A stretch of DNA of 64,000 nt, taken from Membranipora membranacea. Its lineage: Eukaryota > Bryozoa > Gymnolaemata > Cheilostomatida > Membraniporidae. Made by a program: the position numbers and the translations under genes. The notes below the pieces were generated by a model. That model worked only from the letters and a program-made list of their open reading frames with translations, ran no database searches and had not been told where the DNA came from. Position 1 is the first letter of the stretch, and every line of letters begins with the position of its first letter. The DNA lies in NCBI GenBank assembly GCA_914767715.1, contig OU612069.1, forward strand, positions 28,641,387 through 28,705,386, given 5' to 3'. Below, piece by piece: positions 11,301 through 23,187 of the stretch.

Positions 11301-12900
11301 ATCATTGGACAAAATTTTGTCTAATGCCACAACGGTCTGAGTAAAGATGCTTCTATCAATTTCAGCAGAAAAAACACATCCATCAATTTTAATCAGCAAC
11401 AATATATATAGCTATGAAAATAAGATAGGCCTACTGATCACCACTGAGTGCTTTCAGCCAAACTCAATTATATTACCTGAACTTCAAATTAATGACTATC
11501 ATACTTCTTCTCTTGTCATTTTCAGTGAGCTACATGATGCTAAGTAAGTGTTGATTAAAAATGCATCATCTCGGATCAGACATAACACATATCCGACCCG
11601 GTTTGTGGTTGGATCCGAGGTCAAATATCCGAAATTCAACTCCAACCTCAAGAGGTCGTTCCACCCCTAGCACAGACAATTAGTGTTTACACCATAGCGA
11701 TTCAGGATTTGTAATGCAGGATACTTGCTGTGTCTTCTATCAACGATCTCATAATATAATTTTTCTCATTATTAAATCAGTGTGTTTATGCTTATAGAAT
11801 GAATAATCACTGAAGCTTAACACAAAAGTTGCAACCAATAACAAAAAACTCATAATATTACAGGGTTTATATACATGGGGCTACAGGTTACTAGTGAGTG
11901 TTATTGTGGTAATGATTATGGTAGACACTGGATCATTGAAGAGACTGCCTGTAATATGAATTGTGCTGGAGACTCAAGCCAGACCTGCGGTGGTTTTATA
12001 ACAAATTCAATATGGAGACTTTATAGTAAGTTGCGCAATCATATATTCTAATGACATTACCAACTCTTATAGCTACATCCTTTGAAAAGAATATGTACCC
12101 CTTTTCTTTACTTTACCAAAAGCTGCCATATGAACTTGTAAATGTTACGATCAGGATGCATCCTGGTTCCATTTATTTTGAGGCACTAAATCCATTGGGT
12201 CCTTGCAGCAGTGTTTCAATGTTGAAAATACACTGAGCTCCTTGATAGGATCAAGCAGAAGTATTCAGATTATTGATTTTATCAAAGCCCATTCAGTGTC
12301 CTTGAATCTTTGAGAGATCAAGCATAGATTTTTAAAACATAGTCGTAGAGATTTTGAGACACCAGCTATGGCCTGGCTATTGATAGCTGTTAGTGTTTTA
12401 ATATAAACTTTATATATATATATACCAGATCAATATAGAATACTTGAGCATGCAGTGGTACAGAAGTTAACATGCTAATCCCCCTGTAGGAAGATTAGTT
12501 GTTTTGAGGGCTCCCATAAGCATATCTGAGGCTGAAATGCAAATGGAAACTATTATGACGGGCGAGATGTGCACATTGCTCAATATTGATTTACAGGAGG
12601 TTTTGATTGTCTCAATTGTGACCATTAGAGGCAATTTCATTAAGTTGCAGGTTTCTTTGTTTAGTTTGCTATCCATGTTTCCTGTATACATTAGGAGGAC
12701 CTGCAGTGAGCGTTATTCTGGAAGGTTCAACACATGATTGTACCTTTAAGACTGAGGTAGCAGAAGGATCAGGTATAAGGTACACCTACAGCTGCTTATA
12801 TGCTGCCGATACTCTCAGAATTGAATCTGAATTCTCTCCACCTAATTCTCAAGAACTAGAAATTGTCCACATCACAGGATTCAGAATGAGATCCCATTAA
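8318..12900 (+). CDS. Secreted PAN / F5/8-like / WSC domain protein, 6 exons
   Basis: Exons 8318-8387, 8710-8952, 9112-9297, 10141-10272, 11864-12025 and 12695-12900 join to 332 residues. Every intron is phase 1 with GT-AG ends, and the stop is TAA. Exon 1 encodes a signal peptide (about residues 1-23, core WMALFIFLIINCV). Exon 2 is a PAN/apple-like domain (FRCAIMCQKSDSCAGFSYEG). Exon 3 carries QSTY, NPW and EINLNSVYMMCQVTL, resembling the first half of an F5/8 or fucolectin-like fold. Exons 4-5 form a WSC domain (SYIGCYQD, SECYCGNDYG, CAGDSSQTCGG, WRLY). The last exon ends with LEIVHITGF, like the closing strand of a discoidin-type fold. PAN and WSC domains bind protein or carbohydrate outside the cell. 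No membrane anchor is seen, so it is probably a secreted adhesion or recognition protein. A possible extra exon near 9615 is uncertain. A hAT element lies in intron 4. Confidence 0.85.
10715..11677. mobile_element. hAT-type non-autonomous transposon with 8-bp target duplication
   Basis: The element runs from 10723 to 11669 (947 bp). Its ends are inverted repeats: TAGGGGTGGGACG on the left and the complement of TAGGGGTGGAACG on the right, 12 of 13 matching. It is flanked by perfect 8-bp direct repeats GCACAGAC at 10715-10722 and 11670-11677. An 8-bp duplication with TAGGGGTG-type ends is the signature of the hAT superfamily. Internal frames show no transposase, so it depended on another element for movement. 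It sits in the intron that splits the WSC domain. Subterminal CCGATCC/GGATCCGA-like motifs recur near both ends. Confidence 0.88.
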
Positions 12901-13853
12901 CCTGCATGTTGAAAATATTATCAAATGGTTTACCTCGTACTGCTGGGTAAAAGGCTTTATAATATTCATCCGAAATCCAGAATTCTGCTTGCTCCACTTT
13001 AAAAAAAATTTCTTCTCATGGTAGATTCGGTTTTTCGTGCACCTAATCTCTTGAATTATGAAATAACTTATTGATGACAACCTCGGAATTTCTACAAAAG
13101 TGTCCAGGTCTGCTAAAAGACGGGCTTAGTTACAATAACATCATTCATTTATAGGTAGAAGGTAGGCCAGAGCCAAAAACTTGCGTTTTTTTAACAAACT
13201 CACAATTCTTGCTCAGATGACTAACACAATCACCATCTCATGGTTCACTGGAAGTAACATGAGAAAATGTCTTTGTTCGCTTTAGTACACCTCAGTGGTA
13301 TTGAGCATAAAAAAGTGTGTAACAGTTTTTATCAGTATCATAATTTGTGAAACTAAATTTTTCGTAGTTGTTGATCGGTTTAATTATACAAATTAAGAAC
13401 CAAAGGAATTAATGAAACTTGTAATTTCTAAAAACTAATAACAAAGGCGTCTCTATTTGTCGATATTGTCCACAAACAAGTACGATCACCTGTCTTTTCA
13501 CTATTGTTAAAATTAGTCTTATACATTACGTTACCATACCATATCTCTAAACTATACACTTCTTAGCTGGTCTAGCATAATAACAACATTGATAACTGCC
13601 GTACCTTTGTGTTAGGTTATTTCTGCTGTTTAATGCCTATTGACAAAAGAATAAACACTATTCAATTTAATATTGCGTTTGACTCATTGCTACCACTACA
13701 CACAAGGGACAAAGTTGTTTTGGACGTAATGATTAAAATAGTTGAGACATAGCTATCGCTTCAAGAAACACTTTTCCCGCTTTTCCAGATTATGTATGGT
13801 GATCATGCAAGCTTCTCGAATTGCCTCCCTCAGAATTATTTTTGTGTATGCTT
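12901..13853. other. 3' flank of the PAN/WSC gene; no gene seen
   Basis: A canonical AATAAA lies at about 13650 but is 750 bp past the stop, so the polyadenylation site is not established. No exon is supported in this stretch. Confidence 0.4.
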
Positions 13854-14312
13854 GGAATCCGCAACAACTTGGCCCAAGCCAAACTTGGCCTGAGAAAACT
13901 TGGCCCAAGCCAAACTCGCCCCGAGCCAAACTTGGCCCGAGCCAAACTTGGCCCGAGCCACTTGGCCCGAGCCAAACTTGGCCCGAGCCAAACTTGGCTC
14001 GAGCCAAAATTGGTCCAAGCCAAAATTGGCCCGAGCCATACTTGGCCCGAGCCAAACTTGGCCTGAGCCAAACTTGGCCCCAATTAGTTAAACCTGGCCC
14101 CAAATACAAAAACTTGGCCCCGATTTGTAAAACATGGCCCCATGCAATGAGACTTGGCCCTATTAGTAAAACTTGGTCCGAAATACTTAAACTTGGCCCC
14201 GATTAGTAAAACATGGCCCAATGCAATGAAACTTGGCCCTATCAGTAAAACTTGGTCTCAAATACTTAAACTTGGCCCCATGCAATGAAACTTGGACCCA
14301 ATTAGTAAAACT
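13854..14312 (+). repeat. Left arm of a 4.7-kb foldback structure, made of tandem repeats
   Basis: The arm begins GGAATCCGCAACAACTTGG. The outer part is a 16-bp tandem repeat (CTTGGCCCGAGCCAAA and variants, about 13868-14085). The inner part is a looser 20-bp repeat (CTTGGCCCCAATTAGTAAAA and variants, to about 14312). The same two blocks occur in mirror order at 17957-18571, so the two stretches form long inverted repeats. Open frames through it (for example 13742-14206) are by-products of the repeat and are not genes. Confidence 0.85.
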
Positions 14313-14949
14313 TTTCACACAGTAAATAAGATCATTATTGTTGAAGAGTAAGATGATTGCTGTTTGAAGAACGAACAGTTCTGTTATTGAATATTGTCTC
14401 ATCGCAAGTGGACTTTATACCAGGCTGAGTAGGAGTTTCTTGTACAGATATTTAGCCGCCCAGTTCCTATCATGTAAAACTGCACTACAGTAAGACCTGG
14501 GGATGCAGCTAGTTGGTCATGTCATTGAAACTAAATCGTATAATTCTTGCTCAAAGGAGCTTTCATGTGGCATATATTAAGTATTACATAAAACCACCCT
14601 GAATGAAAAATCGAGAATATTAAGGGAACATGCTAATTTTTAACGCATTTCTGGTCTGCTTATTGTATGTTTATTTCTATTATCTGTGTTATGCATAAGA
14701 AATTTCTGAACTCAAACAACAGCGACAGTATTTTGGTTTGTGATAATTGCATCATACAAATTATTTTTAAAACCTGTGAACTTGCCATGCCAAAAAGGGT
14801 TCCATGTTGCTAATGTTTGCATTCCAAGTAGTTAGCTGTCCATCGTGGCCGATGATGACATCTTTCGTCTACAAATAAATTGTGTCCAATCATCTCTACT
14901 TCGGGATAAGCTCTGAGTTGTGAGTACAATATAAGCTTTGGTATTCTTG

Positions 14950-17560
14950 TGTTATCTAGTCTGTTGACATGACCGGTCCATCTGAGGCATCTGCTGATGA
15001 GAATGTCTTACTTGCCAGGCAAGTAAGATGTTTTCAGGATCCTTTCATTCGATATAAACTGCCACCACTTGATGTTGAGTATCTGTCTCAGGTGTCTCAT
15101 CATGAATGCATTAAGTTTATGAGCAGTCACATTGTACACAACCCAGTATTCGATACCATAGAGAAGAATTGCTAGGACAATGGCTCTGTACACAGCACTT
15201 TTAGTCTTGATGGTAAGATCCTTATTGTCACATACATGATCTCTGAGTCTCCCAAAAGCTTTTGAGGCATTGGACATGCGTATCTCAAGTTCAGTGCCAA
15301 GCTTGTTGTTGTTGGTGACAGCTGTACCAAGATACTTAAGCCTGCTAACAATAGCAAGGATTTCACCATCAATATGGTTGTCATCTCCTGCGTCAGATAA
15401 GCCCGGTGGAGGTTGGTACATCACCTCAGTATTTCTTATGCTAATCTTTAACCCAAACTGTTTGGCTGACTGACTGTTTGGCTGACTGACTGTTTGGCTG
15501 ACTGTCTGTTTGGCTGACTGACTGTTTGGCTGACTAATAATTTCCTGTGCATCTGCATGGTCTTGAGCAACAAATGCAGTATCATATGCAAATATAAGTT
15601 CACATACCAAAGCCCTTGTTGGGCTTCTTATAGATTTTAACTGACTGATATTGAAGAGATCTGCACCAGTGCTGGTTTTGATCCACACTCCTCGCTGGAA
15701 GTCTCTGAAGGCATGAGTAAGCACCGCTGACAACTAGATGGAAAAAAGTGCAGACAGCCCTGCTTCACTCCGCTCTCAACCCTGAACGGTTCTGATAGTT
15801 CACCTTTCACCTGCTGACTGATGCATCCAGGCGCATTTGGTGTAGGGCCGACACAAGATTGGCGAAATGGGCAGGACAACCAAGTTTCTTAAGAATAGCC
15901 CACAAGGCATCCCTCTTCAAGTGTTGAAAGCCTCGGTGAAATCCTCTCTTCTCCTCCTTCTCTTGAATTTGCTTCAGGGAGAATATCATATCTACAGAGA
16001 CTTGGCCTGCACAAATTCCAGTAGGTCATCTGCACAAGAGCTCAAGTGAAGTGAGATGCCACGATAGTGCCCACAGAGACGTCTATCACCTTTCTTAAAC
16101 AGAGTTATAAACTGAGCATCCTTCCAATCTTGTGGAGGCTCTCTGCTCTTCCAAAAGTCAACAATGATCTCATGAAGGTGCTGCACTAGTAGAGCCACTC
16201 CGAACCTGATAATTTCAGGGTGTATTCTATCTGCACCAGGTGACTTCCCATTGCTGAGCATATACATAGCATTGTTCACTTCCAAGTCATGAGCATCATC
16301 CATCCAGATTTATTGGGTGTTGCAGTAGGTTGTTGGTTTCTCTGTGTTTGACCTCGTTGCTTTCATCGAGAAGAGTGTTGAAATGTTCTGTCCAACACGA
16401 GCTATCAGTTCACACAGTTCTTTATCGTTCTCCTCAGTCTGCATGCTTTCTCTCCACATATTTCAAGGTCTTTGGACACCTCATACACCATCGACTAATT
16501 CACTTCTGATGGTATCAGACCACATATTATTAACATTGAGCTTTCTAGGACACAGAGACTAGATTTACACATGAGCTTCCGCACTCTGAGCCTGGTCTAA
16601 GACCTGACCATGATGTGATCAGTGCTGCAGTTGGCACTAGTCCTAGTATCACGGATGTCACACAAATCGGCGGGTGATAATGAAGTCAATCAGGTGCCAG
16701 TCTTTAGACCTCGGGCGCATCCATGAGTTTTTATTGCTAGCTTTGTGCTTAAAGCTCGTATTTGTTATTTAAACCTCACCATTGGAATTAGATCGTCCAG
16801 TTCAAACTTTTCCAAACACACTATTCCAGATCTCATTATCTTGGCCAACTCTCGCATTAAACTCACCTAGGAGCATGATTTTATATTCTTCAGGTACTGT
16901 CCTGAAGGTGGAATCCAGCTGCTGATAAAAATGCGCGATGTTGCCTGGTGCATACACTGCAGTGATAGTACAATATCTGTTCTTGTTTAGAGGAAGTCTT
17001 AGGGTGATCATGCTTTCCTCTACAGGCTTCGGGGTCTTCAGTCATATTGGCAATGACAGCATTGCCCACAACCAAGGCAACTCTTGATTCACTCTTCATT
17101 CCTGGGATCTTACCACTCCAGTAGATTGAGTAGCCTGCTTGTTCTCTGATGCTACCAGTATCACAAAAACAAACCTCACTTTGTGCTCCAAGATCAATTC
17201 TTCTTTAGCTCTCGTGCAATGATGCAACTGTGCCTTTCTGTTCTATCTGCTCTATCACGATCAAGCATTGTTTTAATGTTCAACAAAGCAAAATTCAGAT
17301 CATAAGTTGTTTGGACTTTTTTATCCTTGGCGACGTCCTGCCAGTATGCATTTCTTTTCATGTGAGACTTCATGATCCGAATCGGAATATAGCTTGCAAA
17401 CGATTTGTAAGGAGTTTTGCAGGTTGTCAGAGCAGCCCTCTCCACAGGCTGAGAAAATACTGTACTGGTAAGGTGAAACTCAGACGAGTGCAGATCCTCA
17501 GCTGTCGCAGTGACTGGCCAGATGTGCTGTAAGCTTACATACACATTGCCCTAACAGGAT
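14950..17560 (-). pseudogene. Non-LTR retrotransposon with endonuclease and reverse transcriptase, decayed
   Basis: Reading the - strand from 17560 down gives an almost full-length LINE broken by frameshifts. First comes the start of an AP-type endonuclease (LNIKTMLDRDRADRTERHSC, about 17290). Then TAVYAP and the catalytic-region block MLLGEFNARVG (about 16870), and WHLIDFIITRR near 16690. The reverse transcriptase follows: [18 protein letters not shown] (about 16250), [25 protein letters not shown] (about 15770), a damaged YADD box reading FAYDTAFVAQDHA (about 15590), then RLKYLGTAV, SKAFGRLRDHV, VLAILLYGIEYW and RQILNIKWW (to about 15040). A 12-16-bp repeat at 15466-15536 inserts SQPNSQSAKQ-type repeats between palm and thumb. 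It lies inside the 13854-18571 foldback. The stops, frameshifts and altered YADD show it is inactive. Confidence 0.9.
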
Positions 17561-17956
17561 GTCACGCTCCTGGCTTATTTCCATGGTTTGTCCTCCGAAT
17601 AATGGAGTCTTGGTATGCAGAGTCTGTATATTACATCCTCATCACATGCATGGTGGTAGCTCCTGGTTTCTTACATCATCATTCGCTCAACCACCACCAT
17701 GCTTCATACTCAGGAATTAAAGCTAAATGTGTTCTTACTAAGACTTCTATGGTCAATGGTGAAATGTAAACTTCATGTGTCCTAAAATAAATGATCATTG
17801 TAATTTGTAAACAACCTGAGCAAAGATGAAAGTAATTTGCAGCTTAAAGTTTGGTTATTCATAGAATAGCACATTTTGATTGTAATGTTAAATATCACTT
17901 CACCTTAATTATACATGAAAAGTTGGCTGGACTTCATATCTTTTAGTGCGTAGATG

Positions 17957-18571
17957 CAAGTTTTAGTAGTACATTTGGCCAAGTCTTGTATTTGGGGCAA
18001 GGTTTTACTAATTCGGGTCCAAGTTTTACTAATGGGGGCTAAGATTTACTGATCAAAGTTTTATATTTGGGGCCAAGTTTTAGTTATTTGGGCGAAGTTT
18101 CATTACCTGGGGACAAGTTTTGCATATGGGGCCAAGTTTTACTAATTGTAGCCAAATTTAATTGCATGGGGCCAAGTTTTATATTTGGGGCCAAGTTTTA
18201 CTAATTGGGGCCAAGTTTCATTGTATAGGGCCAAGCTTTAAGTTTGAGGCCAAGTTTTAGTTATTGGGGCCAAGTTTCATTACCTGGGGCCAGGTTTTCT
18301 ATATGGGGCCAAGTTTTACTAATTGGGGCCAAGTTTTACTAATTGGGGCCAAGCTTTATTGCATTGGGCCAAGTTTTATATCTTGAGCCGAGTTATATAT
18401 TTTGAGCTAAGTTTATAAATTCGGGCCAAGTTTTATTTCATTACAAGTTTGGCTCGGGCTAAGTTTGGCTCGGGCCAAGTTTGGCTAGGGCCAAGTTTGG
18501 CAGGGGCCAAGTTTGGCAGGGGCCAAGTTTGGCTCGGCCAAGTTTGGCTCAGGCCGAGTTGTCGCGCTTCC
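17957..18571 (-). repeat. Right arm of the 4.7-kb foldback structure
   Basis: Tandem 20-bp units (GGGGCCAAGTTTTACTAATT and variants, about 17957-18425) are followed by 16-bp units (GGCTCGGGCCAAGTTT and variants, to about 18560) and end AACTCGGCC-type then GTTGTCGCGCTTCC. Its reverse complement begins GGAAGCGCGACAACT, matching the left arm start GGAATCCGCAACAACT. Block order is mirrored relative to the left arm, which supports one foldback element rather than two unrelated satellites. Confidence 0.85.
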
Positions 18572-20010
18572 TAATTGATTAGCTGTACTCGGACCAGGTC
18601 AGGAATGATTATCAGCAACCGAACAATAGAATGCTTTTCTTTTGTTGTTAAGATTCTTATTGTTGAAATCGTGCTCTGTGAATAACAAAACAATGCATTA
18701 GTCATGCCAGCTACATGTTATGAGAATTATAGTGAACATTACATAAAACGCATAAGCCTGACATTAAAATACGTGAAGAAATATACATGACAAAAATGAT
18801 CATCAATTTAAACTTACAATTAATTTCCCGATCCGTCTTGAACCGAGATTAAAGTTTAAAAGTATTAAATTTGTCTGATCGGCATCGTCTATAATATTGG
18901 ACAGAAACTATCACTATCATTATAATAGAGTTATATCAAACAGAACGTAATTAATTAGTAATTACATCAAATACAGTTTCTCATTCATACATTGTAATAC
19001 GTCAAGGTTTTGTTCACAAGAAAAAATGGAAATGCACTTACAACTTAAATGTGTCTATTACACATCTCGGTGCCGGGACTTTAGAATATAGTCGAGCTGG
19101 GCAGACGGATATAACGAATCCCTATAAAAGTATTACTCTAGTAACTGACATTCCAAACTGACAATGCATACGTGTGAACAATGTGTCAAAAAAGGAAAAG
19201 AAAATATTTAGCCAGTAGCCTAATTGTCAATTAATATAAAATTGCCAAGTTATACAAGTAGCAAGGTCAGATCGAGCAATGCGACATTAACATAATAGAT
19301 TACTTTACTTATTAAAATAACTTACGCCGTGTGATGCTATTACAGAAACGATCAGGTGTGAAGACCAGACTAGTGTAGTGTAGATATGGTAAAAGATTGG
19401 AGTATAATTATAAAATCTCCATCTTCACAATAAGAATAATAGCATGACTTGCCACTCTCGTTCACAAAAGCAAAGTGATTGATGAAAAATAGCTACGTGA
19501 CAAGAGAGATAACTTTGTCATTAAAGTGCAAACAACTCCGAATACATTAGCTTACCAGGAAATTGTTTTGTATCAAACTATGTAAATACTCTAGTCGAAA
19601 GACGATAAAATAGTATAGTCCAGTATAGTTTTTGGTTTTTCAGCTTTTGCTACCCTTCCTAGTCACATTCCAACCTGGGTGGATAAAAATCATGATAATC
19701 TGTAATGTTGCAAGTTACCCTTAACTGGTGTACTTCTATGAGCTTGTTGATAGTGGGAGATAATTAATAATTTGTCCTCTCTGCCTGCTGGGCTTGAGCC
19801 TCTCCACCAAAATGTCGCATTGATATGTCTAATAAAAATGGCATAATCTTGCAAGACATGATCGAACACTACATGATTGTCTACTGCCATCTTCTGGGAG
19901 CCATTGGCTTATAATCTGTACTGTTGACATCCTAAAACTATATAAACCCACGTTCACTAGTATCTCTTCATATCAGAAAGAGACACAGTGTTGGTACTCA
20001 TTAGATTCTG
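18572..20010. other. No recognisable gene
   Basis: AT-rich DNA. The - strand frame at 19690-19890 has no domain signature. I see no repeats strong enough to call. Confidence 0.35.
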
Positions 20011-20015
20011 ATTGC

Positions 20016-21010
20016 ATGTTCTCGCTGGGCTCACATGTCTCGCATGTCATCACTCACAGGCAAATGCTTGATGGAGGTAGATTTTATGATGAATGGAAGA
20101 GGTGGTTGTTACGCAGTCCCCTCATAACATTAACACTAAGACTGCAAAATTATAGTTCATTCTGCGTGAGACTTTTTTTGCAGAAAAACTTTAAAAGACA
20201 GCGGTCAGGGTGTGTTTTTCGCGCGGCTTTAGCAATCTTTTACAGTGCAATACAAGGGGGCACAGTATGATAAGCTCAAAAGTTATTATTTCTCCCTGTC
20301 ACACTTGTGACTGACTGTCATCACTCACAGGCAAGTGCATTTTTCGCGCCGCTCATGAACCTGCAAAGAATGACACATAGCCCATTGTTTCCTTAAGTTC
20401 TAATCGATCGATCTAAAATTTGCTGCACAGTCCCCTTATGACTATCACATTACAGCTGCAAAATCATAATTCATTCAGTTTAAAACTTGTTGACAGATAA
20501 TCTTTATAGGACAGCTTAGGGGTGGTTGTTTTCGCTCGGCTTAAGCAATGGGTCAATATGTAGGATGGCAGTGTTTGGTGCGATAAATAATGAGGTAGAA
20601 ACTTTTCAGGACTCACACTAACAACGACTGAAAAGCAGCGTATTTTCAGATAGATGTTGGGGGGGGGAGGTTGTTTTCGCCCGGGACATAGAGCTACTAT
20701 GAATGCAAATAACCTGTCACTTTCATTAAGTTGCAATTCGTCAATCTGAAAATCAACAAGTAGCATCGTTATGACATTGATGCTATGGCAGTTAATTAAC
20801 ACAAAATTCCAATAGCAATTTTTGAGCTCATATACGGGGTTTACAGCGCAATACCAGGGCTCACAATAATGTGGTCAGCTCAAAATTTATCATGTCTCTG
20901 TGTCACACTTGTGACTGACTGTCATCACTCACAGGCAAATGCTCGGCACATGCAGTTTGTAAAAGTTACTCTAGGGGCTTGACTGTTTTCTCATTGCTTC
21001 AGCAAAGCTG
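20016..21010. repeat. Cluster of degenerate direct repeats
   Basis: The motif GTCATCACTCACAGGCAA recurs at about 20046, 20318 and 20918, twice preceded by TGTCACACTTGTGACTGACT. The motif TTTTCGC(N)CGGCTT with a following AGCAAT recurs near 20215, 20528 and, weakly, 20671. Segments around 20230-20340 and 20840-20945 are related along about 100 bp. It is a decayed tandem or clustered repeat family of unknown type; frames across it are not supported as genes. Confidence 0.6.
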
Positions 21011-21076
21011 TTTTAAGGTGTAGCAAATTTTGCGGTCTCAGCTCAATACAAAAAATCAACAATAGTACACATTGTT

Positions 21077-22281
21077 CTATTTGGTTTGTTCAGCCATCAC
21101 TGCATGAGAGAGTGTAACATCATTAAAGCGCCAAAGTATCACTCTGAAAATTGTTATTACCTCAACAATGGTAGCTGTAGGCAAGGCACTGCGAGGAAAG
21201 TGTGTTCTATGATTTGGTGACCACACAAACGTTCGTTTGGCAGTACAGGTCTTCAGCCAGTCCGTGGCAGATGCACTAACCACCCTTTCCACAATGACTG
21301 CATACCCGCAGTTCAGCGATGCAAAAGGCAGAGCCGAGTTTTTGAGGTTAAGGTGGGTCTGTGAAATAATCGGTGTTCGTTTGATAGCCTGTTTCGGGGA
21401 CAATGGTAACTGATGAAAATCCTTAAGAGCAAGATGAGGCTCCACCTATGGAACTCTGGGAGGTCAGTAGCCTGGGATATATAGCTGGGTAAGTGAATAA
21501 ACAATCATCAGCCTGATATTCAATATTGTAGGCTTATGTTTAACTGGTGTTGGTTTGTATTAGAGTCCATCGATATGTAGAAATAAATAATTTACCTTTA
21601 TTTCCAAGTTTGCTACCAAATGGGATTATAAATAATAATGTGTAAAGTAAACAGATAAAGTATAGTACCTTAGAGAAATGATGTGTTTACAGGAGTATAA
21701 GTTCGCCATTTGGCAGATATTTACATAGCTAGATTTGAGGCTAGCGATCAGTTACTCATCCTCCCTATTCCATGTTTCACTCTTTCTCAGCTAGCTAAAA
21801 AACTAGAGGAAGCTAAATTAATTAAGTGAACTAAACTCTAGCCTACATATTCTCCTCCAGGGTACTAAAGTGTTTGGAAGTAATGCTGTCTAAAACATGT
21901 ATCTATACAACGATTTTCTTCTACTGTTGCCAGGTTTATCACAAATACTCTTAATGTGTCTTGTCACAGCTGAGTAAACTTTCTCACTGAACCAGCAGAG
22001 TGGAGGCAGGTTATCCAGGACAAGAATGATCTGCACCACCGACTCATCATTAATAAGGAAAAAGGTGGGATAAGATACCAACTCCATTCATGATGGAGGT
22101 ACTACAGGCGGCAGAAAAAGTAGTCTGGCTGTCAACTGCGTCTAATAGCACCAACTCGTTGACCATTAATAAATTAAAAGCAGAAGTTTTATCTAAAGTT
22201 GGACAACCACCTAAACATTTCTTGAAGAAACCCAGGATGGGTGTGACAATCATTACTATAAAATCATCAGAAAGGTGCTAG
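21077..22281 (-). other. Possible decayed coding sequence, unrecognised
   Basis: The - strand has a 122-codon frame (21077-21445) and two overlapping frames (21890-22087 and 22050-22253). The latter two read as one protein-like stretch only if a frameshift near 22060-22090 is assumed. None shows a domain I recognise, and no full exon pair with matching phases could be built. It could be an old pseudogene or chance. Nothing else is seen in this stretch. Confidence 0.2.
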
Positions 22282-23068
22282 AGAGATATTTAAAACTAGA
22301 CAAAATCACATAAATAAGAGAAAGAACTTAGATCTGCATCCTAATTAAAACGTAACCAATTAACTAGACTGGTGACTTTAAGCAATGAGTAAATCTGTAG
22401 GCCTAAATCTATAACCGACATGTATATGTATTTTTGTGCAGTGCCATCCTCAATGTGACATGACACAAGATAGATCACTTGCTACCCTACATATTATTTC
22501 TACCCATTCCCGACAGCTATATTATCATTTTTCTGCATAACATCTTCTACATACTTAATCACCATCTTTACCTTGCATATTTTCTCATGTTGTTAATCTA
22601 GTTTTCTATGTTACCTAATATGAGCTGTTAGGCTATAAGAACCTCATATCAGTCATTCATGATTAAATCTCCAGATCTATGTTTATCCAATATGCTATGC
22701 CTGCTTTGATCAGTGGTAGGCATAATCTTTTTTCAACTTTAGTTTCCTGTTTGTACCTCTTCTCTTCATGTTTCTTGAATCTTAATTAAAATGCAAACAG
22801 GCATTGAATATATTAAACATCACTTGTGTTGAGCATGATGCCAGCTTTGGCCACTTTCAAGTTAGGCTTTGCAATACTAGAAAAGAGGTTATGATCCAAC
22901 AATCCATGAACATATTGGTACCAAGTACATAGTAAATTAAATTAATTGTTGAGTGTTTTTGACTGATTCATTTCATCGTAACCTTCCTTAACTGGCAACT
23001 CCTATAACTGGCTAACAAATAAGGAAATGTCAATGGGTGAGTTCAAGATCGATGAAAAAAGTCAGCGA

Positions 23069-23187
23069 TGACTGTCACACAGTCACACTGTCACACTGCC
23101 ACACTGCCACACTGCCACACTGCCACACTGCCACACTGTCACGCTGTCACACTGTCACACTGTCACACTGTCACACTGTCACACTGT
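23069..23187. repeat. CACACTGCCA / CACACTGTCA minisatellite
   Basis: About eleven head-to-tail copies of a 10-bp unit, CACACTGTCA or CACACTGCCA. The T and C variants are grouped in runs, as expected from slippage or unequal exchange. Confidence 0.9.

Noticed and set aside
12490-12663. Possible extra exon of the PAN/WSC gene (RLVVLRAPISISEAEMQ)
   Set aside because: It has a plausible acceptor, but no donor of the right phase other than one leaving a 31-nt intron. Joining 12025 directly to 12695 keeps phase without it.
13742-14206. 154-codon + frame and overlapping - frames in the same place
   Set aside because: They are open in several frames only because the 16-bp and 20-bp tandem repeats lack stop codons.
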